Part shown: piece after piece, positions 42,689 through 53,916 of the stretch
Position numbering within the stretch: position 1 is the stretch's first letter
Layout of the letters: each line of letters begins with the position of its first letter
From: an uncultured Planctomycetales bacterium
GTDB lineage: Bacteria > Planctomycetota > Planctomycetia > Pirellulales > Thermoguttaceae
Direction: 5' to 3'
NCBI GenBank assembly: GCA_937889015.1
Contig: CALARR010000393.1
Location: 1 to 64,000, forward strand
Length of the DNA: 64,000 nucleotides
Notes under the pieces: generated by a model
The model's input: only the letters and a program-made list of their open reading frames with translations
What the model was told of the DNA's origin: nothing
Database searches by the model: none
Program-made: the position numbers and the translations under genes

Positions 42689-43915
42689 TCAGCCCGAGCT
42701 GAGGCCAGGGCACTCTACGGAAGGCTGCTCGCCAACGAGATCTTTGCTGTAGATACGGTAGGTTTTATACCGCCGACCGCCGACCGCCTCAATGGTTCGA
42801 TTGATGAGCCGATTGTCTTCCAGCGTCCAGCCCAGTTCCGCCCCGGTGTAGCCGATCACGTTTTTGCCGTATTCCAGCGTTCGCAGGATGAGCAGTTCAG
42901 CGATCCCGCGACGGCGGTGGCTTTCCAGAACGTCCAGGACCATCATCCGGGCCGTTTTGACATGACGGGCGCGGTACATCAGCCGAGCCAGGCCGATGGG
43001 GAGTCCAAACGTTGTCAGCCGGCCGTTGAGCGGACGAATGGCCTCGTTCAAATCGGGCAAGGTGATGCAGAAACCAACCGGCCGGCCCTCGCACTCCGCC
43101 AGCAGGACCTGTTCCGGTATGGCCACCTGCGCAATCCGCTTGGCCAAATAGCGAAACTCCGCGTCGGTCAAACGCACAAAGCCCCAGTTGTTTCGACGGG
43201 AGCCGTTGTACACCGACTCGCAACGTGCCACCTCCTCGTCGAAGTCTTTCTTGCGCAGGCAGCGAACCGTGACCTTGCCGCGATGCGCCAATCGTTCGGC
43301 CAGGCGGCTCCAGCGAGCGAGCATGTCGTTTGGATCGACAAACCACCAGCAATACAAGTCCTTGGTCTTCCGCAGGCCCCAGGCTTCGAGCAAGCCGCTG
43401 TAATACGGAGGATTGTGATTCATCATGATCCGCGGCGGAGTGTCGAAACCGTCCACCAGCAGACCGCAGGGGTAGTTGGTCGAGTAGTCGATCGGCCCCA
43501 TGATCGAGGTCCGTCCCCGATCCTGCAGCCATCGAGCGGCAGCGTCCAGCAAGCGCGCCGCAACCTCCGGGGCATCGACCGACTCGAACATCCCGAAGCA
43601 GCCCAGGTTGGTCCCGTGCTGCTGGTTGTAGTTTGGGTCGTCGCTGACCAGGATGCGACCGACCGTCGTCTCGCTCCGGACTGCGATGAACTGGGTCGCG
43701 GCTCCGTGCGCGTAGAACGGATGGCGTTGCGAGTCGATCATCGCTTTGACATCCGCGATCAACGGAGGAACCCACTGGCGGTCTTGGGCATAGATCCGCC
43801 AGGGCAGTTCGATGAAGCGTTTCCGGTCTTCGCCACTGCGGACCTCGCGGATCTGAATCGCTCCGTCCGGCGCAGGGACGGCACGCTTCCAGGTTCGCAA
43901 CAACGAAAGTGGCAT
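42689..43915 (-). CDS. Large GNAT-fold acyltransferase, paralogue A
   Basis: 408 aa. It shares architecture with the next gene: an N-terminal half with IQIREVRSGEDRKRFIELPW and GRTSIMGPIDYSTNYPCGLL, then a GNAT half with EQVLLAECEGRPVGFCITLP and the acetyl-CoA loop ESHRRRGIAELLIL. FDTPPRIMMNHNPPYYSGL is a family signature. Such ~390-residue GNAT proteins (YghO-like) are often misnamed dATP pyrophosphohydrolase. The double-GNAT layout resembles acyl- or aminoacyl-transferases. It lies 33 nt upstream of the ketosynthase-like gene. Confidence 0.8.
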   Translation of the reverse strand: MPLSLLRTWKRAVPAPDGAIQIREVRSGEDRKRFIELPWRIYAQDRQWVPPLIADVKAMIDSQRHPFYAHGAATQFIAVRSETTVGRILVSDDPNYNQQHGTNLGCFGMFESVDAPEVAARLLDAAARWLQDRGRTSIMGPIDYSTNYPCGLLVDGFDTPPRIMMNHNPPYYSGLLEAWGLRKTKDLYCWWFVDPNDMLARWSRLAERLAHRGKVTVRCLRKKDFDEEVARCESVYNGSRRNNWGFVRLTDAEFRYLAKRIAQVAIPEQVLLAECEGRPVGFCITLPDLNEAIRPLNGRLTTFGLPIGLARLMYRARHVKTARMMVLDVLESHRRRGIAELLILRTLEYGKNVIGYTGAELGWTLEDNRLINRTIEAVGGRRYKTYRIYSKDLVGEQPSVECPGLSSG

Positions 43916-44039
43916 GGCAGGGTCCGGATCAAAGCACTCAGTACCTGGGCGATGCTGACGGACTCGGCGATCCGTGACGCCGTACGGCCCGGGGCGCCCA
44001 TACCTCCCGCGGCGTATGTCAATTATACACTAGGACTTG

Positions 44040-45212
44040 CTACGCGCTGACGACCGCGGCATCCTTCGTGTCCGCCCCTGCCGTTGGCGCGTTGTCCAGG
44101 TCGTACAAGCGGTATGTCTTCACTAGTTTCGCGCCCCCCTTCTCCAGACTGCCGCGCGAAAGGAGATTCGACTCTAACACCCAGGAAAACTCGGCCTCTT
44201 CCATACCCCAAGCCAGCGCTCGTGGGACCAGTCCGTGCATCAGCGCCATCCCTACGCCCATGCGCTGATACTCGGGAATCACATTCGTGCTGATCAGCCG
44301 GATGCGTTTCATCTCCTGGCGGTTGCGCAGCAGACGCCAGAAGCCGAAGGGGAACAACCGGCCGTCGATGAGCCGGATGCGCGGATTGTAGTCTGGCAGG
44401 CCGAAAACTGCGCCCACGAGTTCACCATCGATCTCCGCGCCCATCGAAAGCTCAGGGATCATCAGGTGCCGGAGCCCCTTGGCCATGTGCCGGACTTCGT
44501 TGGGGCTCATCGGCACGAATCCCCACGTGTTGGCCAACGAGCGATTGTAGACCGACAGGAACGCCTCCACGTCCTGCAAGAATCGCGATTTGTCCAAAGG
44601 GCGCAACTTGAGATTCAGGTGCTCGATGATCTGCAGCGCGATCGGCCCCAGCTTCGTGTGTACCTTGGGCAACATCTCAAGATTGCCCCAATAGGCATAC
44701 AGGTCCTGCGCCTTGTGGAAGCCGTATTCTTCGATCAGGGCCTGATAGTAGGGACGGTTATAGGTCATCATGAACGTGGGCGGAGAATCGAAGCCTTCGA
44801 TCAACAGCCCCAGCTCGTAGTTCAACGAAGGATTGGTCGGACCGCGCAGGCAATGCACGTCGCGTTCGGCGAGCCATGCGCGCACGGCGTCGAAGAGCCC
44901 AAAGGCCGCCTCACGGTCCTCGCGGCATTCGAAAAAGCCAAAGAAACCCCGCCGTTCGTGATAGCGCTCGATATGTCCTTCGTTGACGATCCCGGCGATC
45001 CGTCCGCACACCTGATCGCCCCGGAGTGCCAGGAACGTTTGGACCTGGTTCCTCTCGTAGAAGGGGTGGGAAGCATACCCAACGACTTCCTTCTGATTTC
45101 CACGCAACGGTGGGATCCAATTCGGGTCCCCCCGGTACAGTTCCCAAGGGAAGTTCAAGAACTGCTTGCGTTCGCGCCGCGTGGCGACGGGTTTGATGAC
45201 CAAATCCGGCAT
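44040..45212 (-). CDS. Large GNAT-fold acyltransferase, paralogue B
   Basis: 390 aa, clearly paralogous to the next gene: RKQFLNFPWELYRGDPNWIP against RKRFIELPWRIYAQDRQWVP, and GFDSPPTFMMTYNRPYYQAL against its FDTPPRIMMNHNPPYYSGL. The acetyl-CoA loop is EYQRMGVGMALMHG. The N-terminal half is another GNAT-like domain. It is the first gene of the four-gene run; 124 nt separates it from paralogue A. The substrate is unknown; acylation of a lipid or sugar precursor is inferred from the ketosynthase-like neighbour. Confidence 0.8.
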   Translation of the reverse strand: MPDLVIKPVATRRERKQFLNFPWELYRGDPNWIPPLRGNQKEVVGYASHPFYERNQVQTFLALRGDQVCGRIAGIVNEGHIERYHERRGFFGFFECREDREAAFGLFDAVRAWLAERDVHCLRGPTNPSLNYELGLLIEGFDSPPTFMMTYNRPYYQALIEEYGFHKAQDLYAYWGNLEMLPKVHTKLGPIALQIIEHLNLKLRPLDKSRFLQDVEAFLSVYNRSLANTWGFVPMSPNEVRHMAKGLRHLMIPELSMGAEIDGELVGAVFGLPDYNPRIRLIDGRLFPFGFWRLLRNRQEMKRIRLISTNVIPEYQRMGVGMALMHGLVPRALAWGMEEAEFSWVLESNLLSRGSLEKGGAKLVKTYRLYDLDNAPTAGADTKDAAVVSA

Positions 45213-45582
45213 ACAATTTGTCCCGGTCGGGGTTGACCAAAGTCGCGATTGTACCGTGCTTTGCGAGCAGCGGTCAACCCGCCGGGTAGTTCTAAAGAGT
45301 AGTTGATAGGTTTGCGATTCCAGGCCGAGTTCGAGCGGCAGGGATTATCCCCAGCCCTCTGGAGGCTGGCGCACATGTCGTTCTCAACCGCGCCCGGCAA
45401 GGACTTCGATCGGTGTCGTTTCACCGGAGTGAGTGCCATGGGACTTGTCTGCAGCGGGAGGCGTGCTAGGGTAGGGGGACGGGAGGGGAGTTGCAGCAGT
45501 CAGGCGCGTTCTGCCTGCAGACATGCGGCACGCCGGGTTCGTGGCCGCTGCCAAGGTCAAGACTCTCGGTCGATTCATTGCC
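45213..45582. other. Divergent intergenic region
   Basis: 370 nt between two divergent genes, so it should hold two promoters. I see no convincing -35/-10 pair, repeat or small gene. An in-frame ATG at 45523 could lengthen the epimerase by 20 residues, but the Rossmann start argues for 45583. Confidence 0.4.
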
Positions 45583-46599
45583 ATGTCGCGAGTGCTGGTC
45601 ACCGGCGCCAATGGGTTCATCGGTGCGCATCTGGTGCGCGCTCTGGTGACGCATGGCGACGATGTATCCTGCCTGGTTCGAATCGGTGCTTGCCTGGACC
45701 GTATCCGAGATCAGCCGGTGCGCTTGTGCTACGGAGATGTCACCCAGCCGGCAACTCTGCACTCGGCCGTGCGCAATATGGAGATCGTGTACCACCTGGC
45801 CGGCGCCACTCGCGCCTCAGGCCGGTTTCAAGAGGTCAATTCCATCGGCACTGGCTACGTGGCCCAAGTCTGCGCCGAACAAACTCGGCCACCGGTCCTG
45901 GTTCTGGTCTCCAGCCTGGCTGCCGCCGGCCCGGCTCCCACCGGCCGCGTCCGTCACGAGATCGATCGCCCTATCCAGGTCAGCCAATATGGCCGCAGCA
46001 AACGGGCGGGTGAGTTGAACGCGCAGCGCTTTGCGCACCGTGTCCCCATCACCGTGATCCGTCCGCCGATTGTGTTGGGGGAGATGGACCGGGTGGGGCT
46101 GGACCTCTTCCGTTGTGTAGCTCGCTACCGCGTAGCCTTTGTTCCTGGACTGGCGCGGCATCGCCACTCCGTGATTCATGCTCGCGATCTGGCGCAGTTG
46201 TTGATCCTGGCGGCAGAGCGTGGCAAACGGTTGCGCCCCGGGCTCGAGAATGGAAGTGGCACATCCCAGGGCTACTATTTCGCGGCGAGCGAGGCCAATC
46301 CCAGTTTCGACGAGTTGGGACGCATGATCGCCGCAGCGTTGGAGCAACCCTATGTGCTGTGCATCCCCGTCGCGATGCCTTTGGTCTGGCTCATGGCTGG
46401 CGGCGGCGAACTGCTCTCCCGGCTGGCTCGCCGACCGGTCTATCTGAACCTCGACAAGGCGGCTGAGGTGACGGCCGGGGCATGGGTCTGTTCGGGACGA
46501 GCGGCCTGTGAGGAGTTGGGATTCCGCGTCGGCGCCTGTCTGCAGCAGCGAATTCGCGAGACGGCCACCTGGTACCGGCAGGTTCAGTGGCTGGAGTGA
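45583..46599 (+). CDS. NAD(P)-dependent sugar epimerase/dehydratase (extended SDR)
   Basis: 338 aa. The start at 45583 places VLVTGANGFIGAHLVRAL at residue 4, as in extended short-chain dehydrogenases. Other motifs: DVTQPATLHSAVRNMEIVYH, LAGATRA, the active-site YGRSK (Tyr-x-x-x-Lys) in QYGRSKRAGELN, and VIRPPIVLGEMD. The C-terminal part has YYFAASEANPSFDELG. Family members act on nucleotide sugars, sterols or flavonoids. A hydrophobic stretch (LCIPVAMPLVWLMAGGGELL) is like the 3-beta-HSD subgroup, so a lipid substrate is possible. Confidence 0.85.
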   Translation: MSRVLVTGANGFIGAHLVRALVTHGDDVSCLVRIGACLDRIRDQPVRLCYGDVTQPATLHSAVRNMEIVYHLAGATRASGRFQEVNSIGTGYVAQVCAEQTRPPVLVLVSSLAAAGPAPTGRVRHEIDRPIQVSQYGRSKRAGELNAQRFAHRVPITVIRPPIVLGEMDRVGLDLFRCVARYRVAFVPGLARHRHSVIHARDLAQLLILAAERGKRLRPGLENGSGTSQGYYFAASEANPSFDELGRMIAAALEQPYVLCIPVAMPLVWLMAGGGELLSRLARRPVYLNLDKAAEVTAGAWVCSGRAACEELGFRVGACLQQRIRETATWYRQVQWLE

Positions 46600-46722
46600 G
46601 CGCTGTGTGGCCGAGCAACTTTGCGCGCGCTGGCGGTCGCAGGCTGCCGCCGGAGCAGCACACGCTGGCAAGACGCGAGGTCCGGGGGAAAGAGGGCGCC
46701 TGCAGCGGGGCCCAGATCGCCT

Positions 46723-47487
46723 TTAGGCACGCACCAGTTCCGCGCAGATTCCACCGGCGCGCAGCACCTTGTGCATCCGCGTGAACCACAGTTCTTTGTG
46801 CCAGTGCAAGCCGACCTGTTCGCAGGTTTGACGCAACTCGCGGCGATTGTAGGTGCGGCAGCACCACATCCGGCTGGTCCAGGCCCCCGAAAAGCTGTCT
46901 TCGGTGGTCAGCAGCAGCATCCTGGCGCCCGGCATCATGACGCGCGCCAGTTCAGCCAGCCCCATGCGTGGATCGGGGATATGTTCCAGCACGTAGCCGC
47001 ACGTCACGCAGTCGAACGTGGCGTCGGCAAACGGGAGCCGAGTAATATCCGCGCCGAAGAACCGGGGGCGCGCGCTGCGCAAACGTATCCGAGCCCGGCG
47101 CAGCATCTCGTGCGAAAGGTCGAAGCCCAGCACCTCGGCCTCCGGATCCGCATACTTCAAGAGATGCTTGACGATCTGCCCGGCGCCGCTGCCCACATCC
47201 AGAATCCGCCGTGCCCCGTGCAAGTCGAACACCCGTTTGCGAATCAACCGCTCGCCCAACACGGTGTGCAGCGACAGAAAACTGCACGTGGCCAACAATG
47301 CCCCCTGCGGCCCATCGTACACGTCTCGGACCTTCTCCCGGTACTCTTCGTAGCTCAACCGATCGATGGAACGGTGTTCCAGCAGGCGATTGATGACATT
47401 CCTACGCTCGCCCCGATGGACGGGCTTCTTTCGGCGGGGGAGGCTGCGCTGAGGACTGGTCAAAGGCGTCATGGTATCGAAGGCCAT
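46723..47487 (-). CDS. SAM-dependent methyltransferase (class I)
   Basis: 254 aa from the ATG at 47487; the 302-aa frame upstream has no family homology. Motif I is RRILDVGSGAGQIVKHLL (residues ~94-111). The acidic strand-2 end is VLGFDLSHEML, followed by GADITRLPFADATFDCVTCG and YVLEHIPDPRMGLAELARVM, typical of Methyltransf_11. The N-terminal ~55 residues are basic. It converges with the epimerase gene (122-nt gap). The substrate is unknown; lipid quinone or glycan methylation are options. Confidence 0.85.
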   Translation of the reverse strand: MAFDTMTPLTSPQRSLPRRKKPVHRGERRNVINRLLEHRSIDRLSYEEYREKVRDVYDGPQGALLATCSFLSLHTVLGERLIRKRVFDLHGARRILDVGSGAGQIVKHLLKYADPEAEVLGFDLSHEMLRRARIRLRSARPRFFGADITRLPFADATFDCVTCGYVLEHIPDPRMGLAELARVMMPGARMLLLTTEDSFSGAWTSRMWCCRTYNRRELRQTCEQVGLHWHKELWFTRMHKVLRAGGICAELVRA

Positions 47488-47703
47488 TACCTCGCTTTCC
47501 AGGATCGTCCGACGATCGAGCAGACAACGTATCGCAACGATTTCTAGATATACCACCAGGCGCGCAAGACGGCTAGACCGGCACTGCTGGCCACGGGGTA
47601 GATTTCGCTCGGCACAGCCCTCTATCCCCACTTTCGCGGAATGTCGCCGCGATCGCTCCAGATTACCACTTTGGGGTCGACGGCCCGTCCACCTCCCCCA
47701 CCG

Positions 47704-48984
47704 TCAGTCGGCGCGCCTGGCATGGTTTTCGCCAAACGAGGTGTACAGCCGCTCCGCCAGGGCCAAGGCTTCGTCCCGGCTGCCAATCTCGCCCTCTAGC
47801 TGTGCGTCGCGAATGGCTTCCAGCACATGGCGGAACGCCGGTCCGGCCTTCCAGCCCCGTTGCAGCAGATCCCCTCCGGTGAGTAGAGGGTTTGGGTCGA
47901 ACTTCTCGCGTGGGCCCTCCAGCAACTCCAGGCACCATGCTGCGTCGGCCGGGTCGGCTTGTCCCGCGCGCGCGGCGGCGCTCGTCATCGCACTGAGATT
48001 GGCAGCGTCGGCATGGGCCAAGACCCGAAACAGACGACAACGCGGTTGGCGCCGCGCACCCCTAAGTGCTTGGTGGTGGTCCACCAGCCAAACCAGGCTC
48101 TCGATTTCCTTGTTCGACAACCGCCACCGCAGGCCCACACTCTGCGCGCCGCCAGCGTCAACCAGGCCGCTCAGAAGCACGGCCAGCGCCGAGGGAAAGC
48201 GCGGGGCCCGCAATTCGCCCAGCACCGCCAGGTTTCGCTCCAGGCCTTGCTTGGCCGCAGCCTCCGATGCAAGGATCTCTGGGAGAACCGTTTCTGCCAG
48301 GCGCGCCTGGACCAACAACCGCAGTCCTCGAACGCGGTAGGTCTCGACCAACAGGCGCCGCATTTCGGCCGCGATTCGTTCCGGGCTGACAACCGAGATT
48401 TGGTCGGCTGTGCGCTGAATCGCGGTCCATGTCGCCTCGTCCAGATGGAAGTCAAAGGTGGCTGCAAACCGCACCGCGCGCAGCATCCGCAACTTGTCTT
48501 CCGCAAATCGTTCAGCCGGATCACCGATGGCACGGATGATCCCTTGCGCCAAGTCGGCCTGGCCGCCGACGTAGTCCAACACACGATCTTCCACCGGATC
48601 GTAAAACAGTCCGTTGATGGTGAAATCGCGCCGTGAGGCGTCTTCCTCGGCGGAACTGAAGGTCACCGAATCTGGATGCCGTCCGTCGCTGTAGGCCGCA
48701 TCGCGGCGGAAGGTAGTCACTTCCACCTGACCAGCACCGGTGGGGCCCACCACCATGATGACTCCGAACGCGGCTCCCACAGGCACCGTCCGCCGCCGCC
48801 CGAACAGGTCCCGCACCTGGTCCGGCAGCGCATTGGTTGCCACGTCATAGTCTTTTGGCGTGCGTCGCATGAGATGATCGCGCACGCACCCCCCGGCCCA
48901 ATACGCGTCGTATCCGGCTACGCGTAGCCGTTGGAGCACTTCCCGGGCGAACTCTCGTTGGTGCAGGGGGGAAAGGAGGGGCAT
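47704..48984 (-). CDS. CCA tRNA nucleotidyltransferase/poly(A) polymerase family
   Basis: 426 aa from the ATG at 48984; a purine-rich stretch lies just inside, and the frame to 49062 is a leader without homology. Class II head: AYWAGGCVRDHLMRRTPKDY with the metal pair Asp45/Asp47 in DYDVAT, then ASRRDFTINGLFYDPVEDRV, and neck/body motif EDKLRMLRAVRFAATFDFHL. The C-terminal body is helical. It adds or repairs the 3' CCA of tRNAs. The tRNA-Ala in this window has no encoded CCA, so such an enzyme is needed. Confidence 0.9.
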   Translation of the reverse strand: MPLLSPLHQREFAREVLQRLRVAGYDAYWAGGCVRDHLMRRTPKDYDVATNALPDQVRDLFGRRRTVPVGAAFGVIMVVGPTGAGQVEVTTFRRDAAYSDGRHPDSVTFSSAEEDASRRDFTINGLFYDPVEDRVLDYVGGQADLAQGIIRAIGDPAERFAEDKLRMLRAVRFAATFDFHLDEATWTAIQRTADQISVVSPERIAAEMRRLLVETYRVRGLRLLVQARLAETVLPEILASEAAAKQGLERNLAVLGELRAPRFPSALAVLLSGLVDAGGAQSVGLRWRLSNKEIESLVWLVDHHQALRGARRQPRCRLFRVLAHADAANLSAMTSAAARAGQADPADAAWCLELLEGPREKFDPNPLLTGGDLLQRGWKAGPAFRHVLEAIRDAQLEGEIGSRDEALALAERLYTSFGENHARRAD

Positions 48985-49277
48985 CGCCTTCTGGGATGGC
49001 CAAGGGAAACTGGGCAGTGGTTCGCAAGAGTGAAGGGTAGTCCAGATCACCCAATAAGACAATCGCAGCCCGCTGATCCTGGCAAGTCAGGCGGCCCACG
49101 CAGGAAGCAGAAATGGACTTCGAGAGGCCATCGTGTTTCTGGCCACCCTGGTACGGGGTGAGCGGAACCACCAGATCTACCGGTGGCAGGGTTGAAAATC
49201 GGCCCTCCAAAGGCGATGATACGTGCTTGCGCGCCTGGGCGTTCAGCCAGGCGCGCCATCTGGAGGAGGGTTCTAGC

Positions 49278-49634
49278 GTGCTGCGGTTCATGTTTCGATC
49301 CAAGATCCATCGGGCCACGCTGACCGGTACCGATTTGGACTACGAGGGCAGTATCACCATCGATCGCGACCTGATCGACGCCGCAGGTTTGCTCGTCGGC
49401 GAGCAGGTGCACGTGCTGAATCTGAGCAACGGCCAGCGACTTATCACCTATGTGATTGAGGCCGCTCCCGGAACAGGCACGGTGTTGCTGAATGGTCCAG
49501 CGGCCCGGCTTGGCCTGCGTGGCGACAAGGTCGTGATCCTCTCGTATTGCGGCATGACCGACGAGGAAGCTCGCACCCATCGGCCGACGGTCGTGCATGT
49601 CGACGATCAGAACCGTATCGTCCCGCGCCCGTAA
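49278..49634 (+). CDS. panD: Aspartate 1-decarboxylase proenzyme
   Basis: 118 aa from a GTG at 49278 with GGAGGAGGG 7 nt ahead; the ATG at 49290 would drop conserved residues. The precursor self-cleaves between Gly24 and Ser25 in DYEGSITIDRDL to form the pyruvoyl group. Lys9 (RSKIHRA) and the NGQRLITYVI segment with the substrate-binding Arg are conserved. NGPAARLGLRGDKVVILSYC completes the barrel. It makes beta-alanine for pantothenate and CoA. No other pan gene is adjacent. Confidence 0.95.
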   Translation: MLRFMFRSKIHRATLTGTDLDYEGSITIDRDLIDAAGLLVGEQVHVLNLSNGQRLITYVIEAAPGTGTVLLNGPAARLGLRGDKVVILSYCGMTDEEARTHRPTVVHVDDQNRIVPRP

Positions 49635-49874
49635 ACGGCTGCCGGTGTTGTGGCTCACTGCCGCGTCGGCTGGCGCGACCCCCGCTTGCTGCAGGGAGAC
49701 GATCCCTGAGTGCATGCGACCGCGCGCGTTGGGTGCAACGGCGACTAGTTCTGATGGGTGGTGTCGGCGGCTTCGTGACTTCAGTTGATGCCCGGTGATC
49801 CCCCCGGCCATGCTAGACTTGGGGTGTCGGCGCGGTTGGGAGTTCGGCATCCAGTCACGCGAGCTACGCGGTTC

Positions 49875-51113
49875 ATGACTCCGCAATCTCATTTTCTCCA
49901 AGTGGGACTGTCCTTGTTCCTGGGGCTCCTGGTGGGCCTGCAGCGACAGCGCACGGCCCCCGGCATGCCTGGCGTGCGTACCTTTCCGTTGATCACCGTG
50001 CTAGGCACGATTTGCGGGATTCTCGCCGATTCGTGGGGGGGGTGGTTGGTGGCGGCCGGTCTGCTGGGAGTCGTTGCCGTCTCGAGCACGGCTCGATTCC
50101 TCCGTGCCCAGCACAACGACCTCGACAGCGGCACCACGACCGACATGGCGGCCCTGGTCATGTACGGCGTCGGTGCAATGCTGGCTGCGGGAATGCTCCA
50201 GGTCCCGGTGGCCATCGGCGGCGGAGTCGCCGTCCTGCTTCATCTGAAGCCCCAAATGCACCGCTTTGCCGAACGTTTGGGCGACACCGACGTCCGGGCG
50301 ATCATGCAGTTTGTGCTGATTGCCCTCATCATCCTGCCGGTTCTTCCGGCCGGCCGATACGGCCCCCTCGAAGTCTTCAATCCCTTCGAGACGTGGCTGA
50401 TTGTCGTGCTGATCGTGGGGCTCAGCCTGGCCGGTTACCTCGCCTATCGCTTCTTTGGACGCGACGCGGGAATCATGCTGGGGGGTATCCTCGGGGGCCT
50501 CATCTCCAGCACTGCGACCACGGTCAGCTATTCACGGCAAGCACGCTCTGACGATGCCAGTGAACGTGCGGCCGCCGTGGTCATCATGATTGCCTCGACG
50601 GTGGCTCTGGCACGCGTGGCTTTCGCCGCGGGGGTGGTCTCCCTCGATTTCTTGATACGCTTGGGCCCCCCGTTGCTGATCGTCGGCAGCCTGATGCTGC
50701 TCCCCTCATTGGTGCTCTGGGCGCGCGTGCGTCGCGAATCCAGTCCCATGCCGGTGCCGGAGAATCCGACCCAACTCAAGTCGGCAATTGTCTTCGCGCT
50801 GTTGTACACGGTGGTCCTCCTGGCCTTGGCTGCGGCCAAGCACTATGGCCAGTCGATGGGGATGTTCGCCATCGCCGGGCTCTCTGGCCTGACCGACATG
50901 GACGCCATCACCCTCTCCACGGCGCGAATGTCCCAGGTCGATCCGCAGGTTGTCGCCGAGGGCTGGCGACTGGTCATGGTCGCCGCCTTGGCCAATCTGT
51001 TTGCCAAGGCCGCGTTGGCCGGTGTGCTGGGCGGGGCACGCCTGTTGTGGCATCTGACCGCGCTGTTCACCCCGCCCTTGCTAGCAGGGGTTCTGCTGCT
51101 CTGGCTGTGGTAG
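49875..51113 (+). CDS. DUF4010/MgtC-SapB-like membrane protein
   Basis: 412 aa from the ATG at 49875. About a dozen hydrophobic segments. The N-terminal ~140 residues look like MgtC/SapB: FLGLLVGLQRQRTAP, MPGVRTFPLITVLGTICG, DLDSGTTTDMAALVMYGVGA. The rest is DUF4010 (GGLISSTATTVSYSRQAR and FAIAGLSGLTDMDAITLST). Members are inner-membrane proteins, sometimes linked to magnesium or acid stress, but no transport activity is established. It stands alone between panD and the AmmeMemoRadiSam gene. Confidence 0.85.
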   Translation: MTPQSHFLQVGLSLFLGLLVGLQRQRTAPGMPGVRTFPLITVLGTICGILADSWGGWLVAAGLLGVVAVSSTARFLRAQHNDLDSGTTTDMAALVMYGVGAMLAAGMLQVPVAIGGGVAVLLHLKPQMHRFAERLGDTDVRAIMQFVLIALIILPVLPAGRYGPLEVFNPFETWLIVVLIVGLSLAGYLAYRFFGRDAGIMLGGILGGLISSTATTVSYSRQARSDDASERAAAVVIMIASTVALARVAFAAGVVSLDFLIRLGPPLLIVGSLMLLPSLVLWARVRRESSPMPVPENPTQLKSAIVFALLYTVVLLALAAAKHYGQSMGMFAIAGLSGLTDMDAITLSTARMSQVDPQVVAEGWRLVMVAALANLFAKAALAGVLGGARLLWHLTALFTPPLLAGVLLLWLW

Positions 51114-51338
51114 GCTAGGGACGTTGGCCGACCGATCAGCCGGTCTGCAAAACAACCCTTCGGCGTGATACCTCCTCACCGCCCGGTTGTGCTAGGCTGA
51201 TAGCTGTCACCTGGTCTCTTTTCGGGGCTTGCGTTGTCGGTGCACCGAGGGCCCCGGAGCGGAAATCCCCGTTTCCTACCTCCCCATGGCTCGGTTGGTA
51301 CCTGGGCAATGCCGAGATCAACAGAGGAGTTCCCCGCC

Positions 51339-53903
<2,565 letters not shown>

Positions 53904-53916
53904 CGCACTTCGGTCC

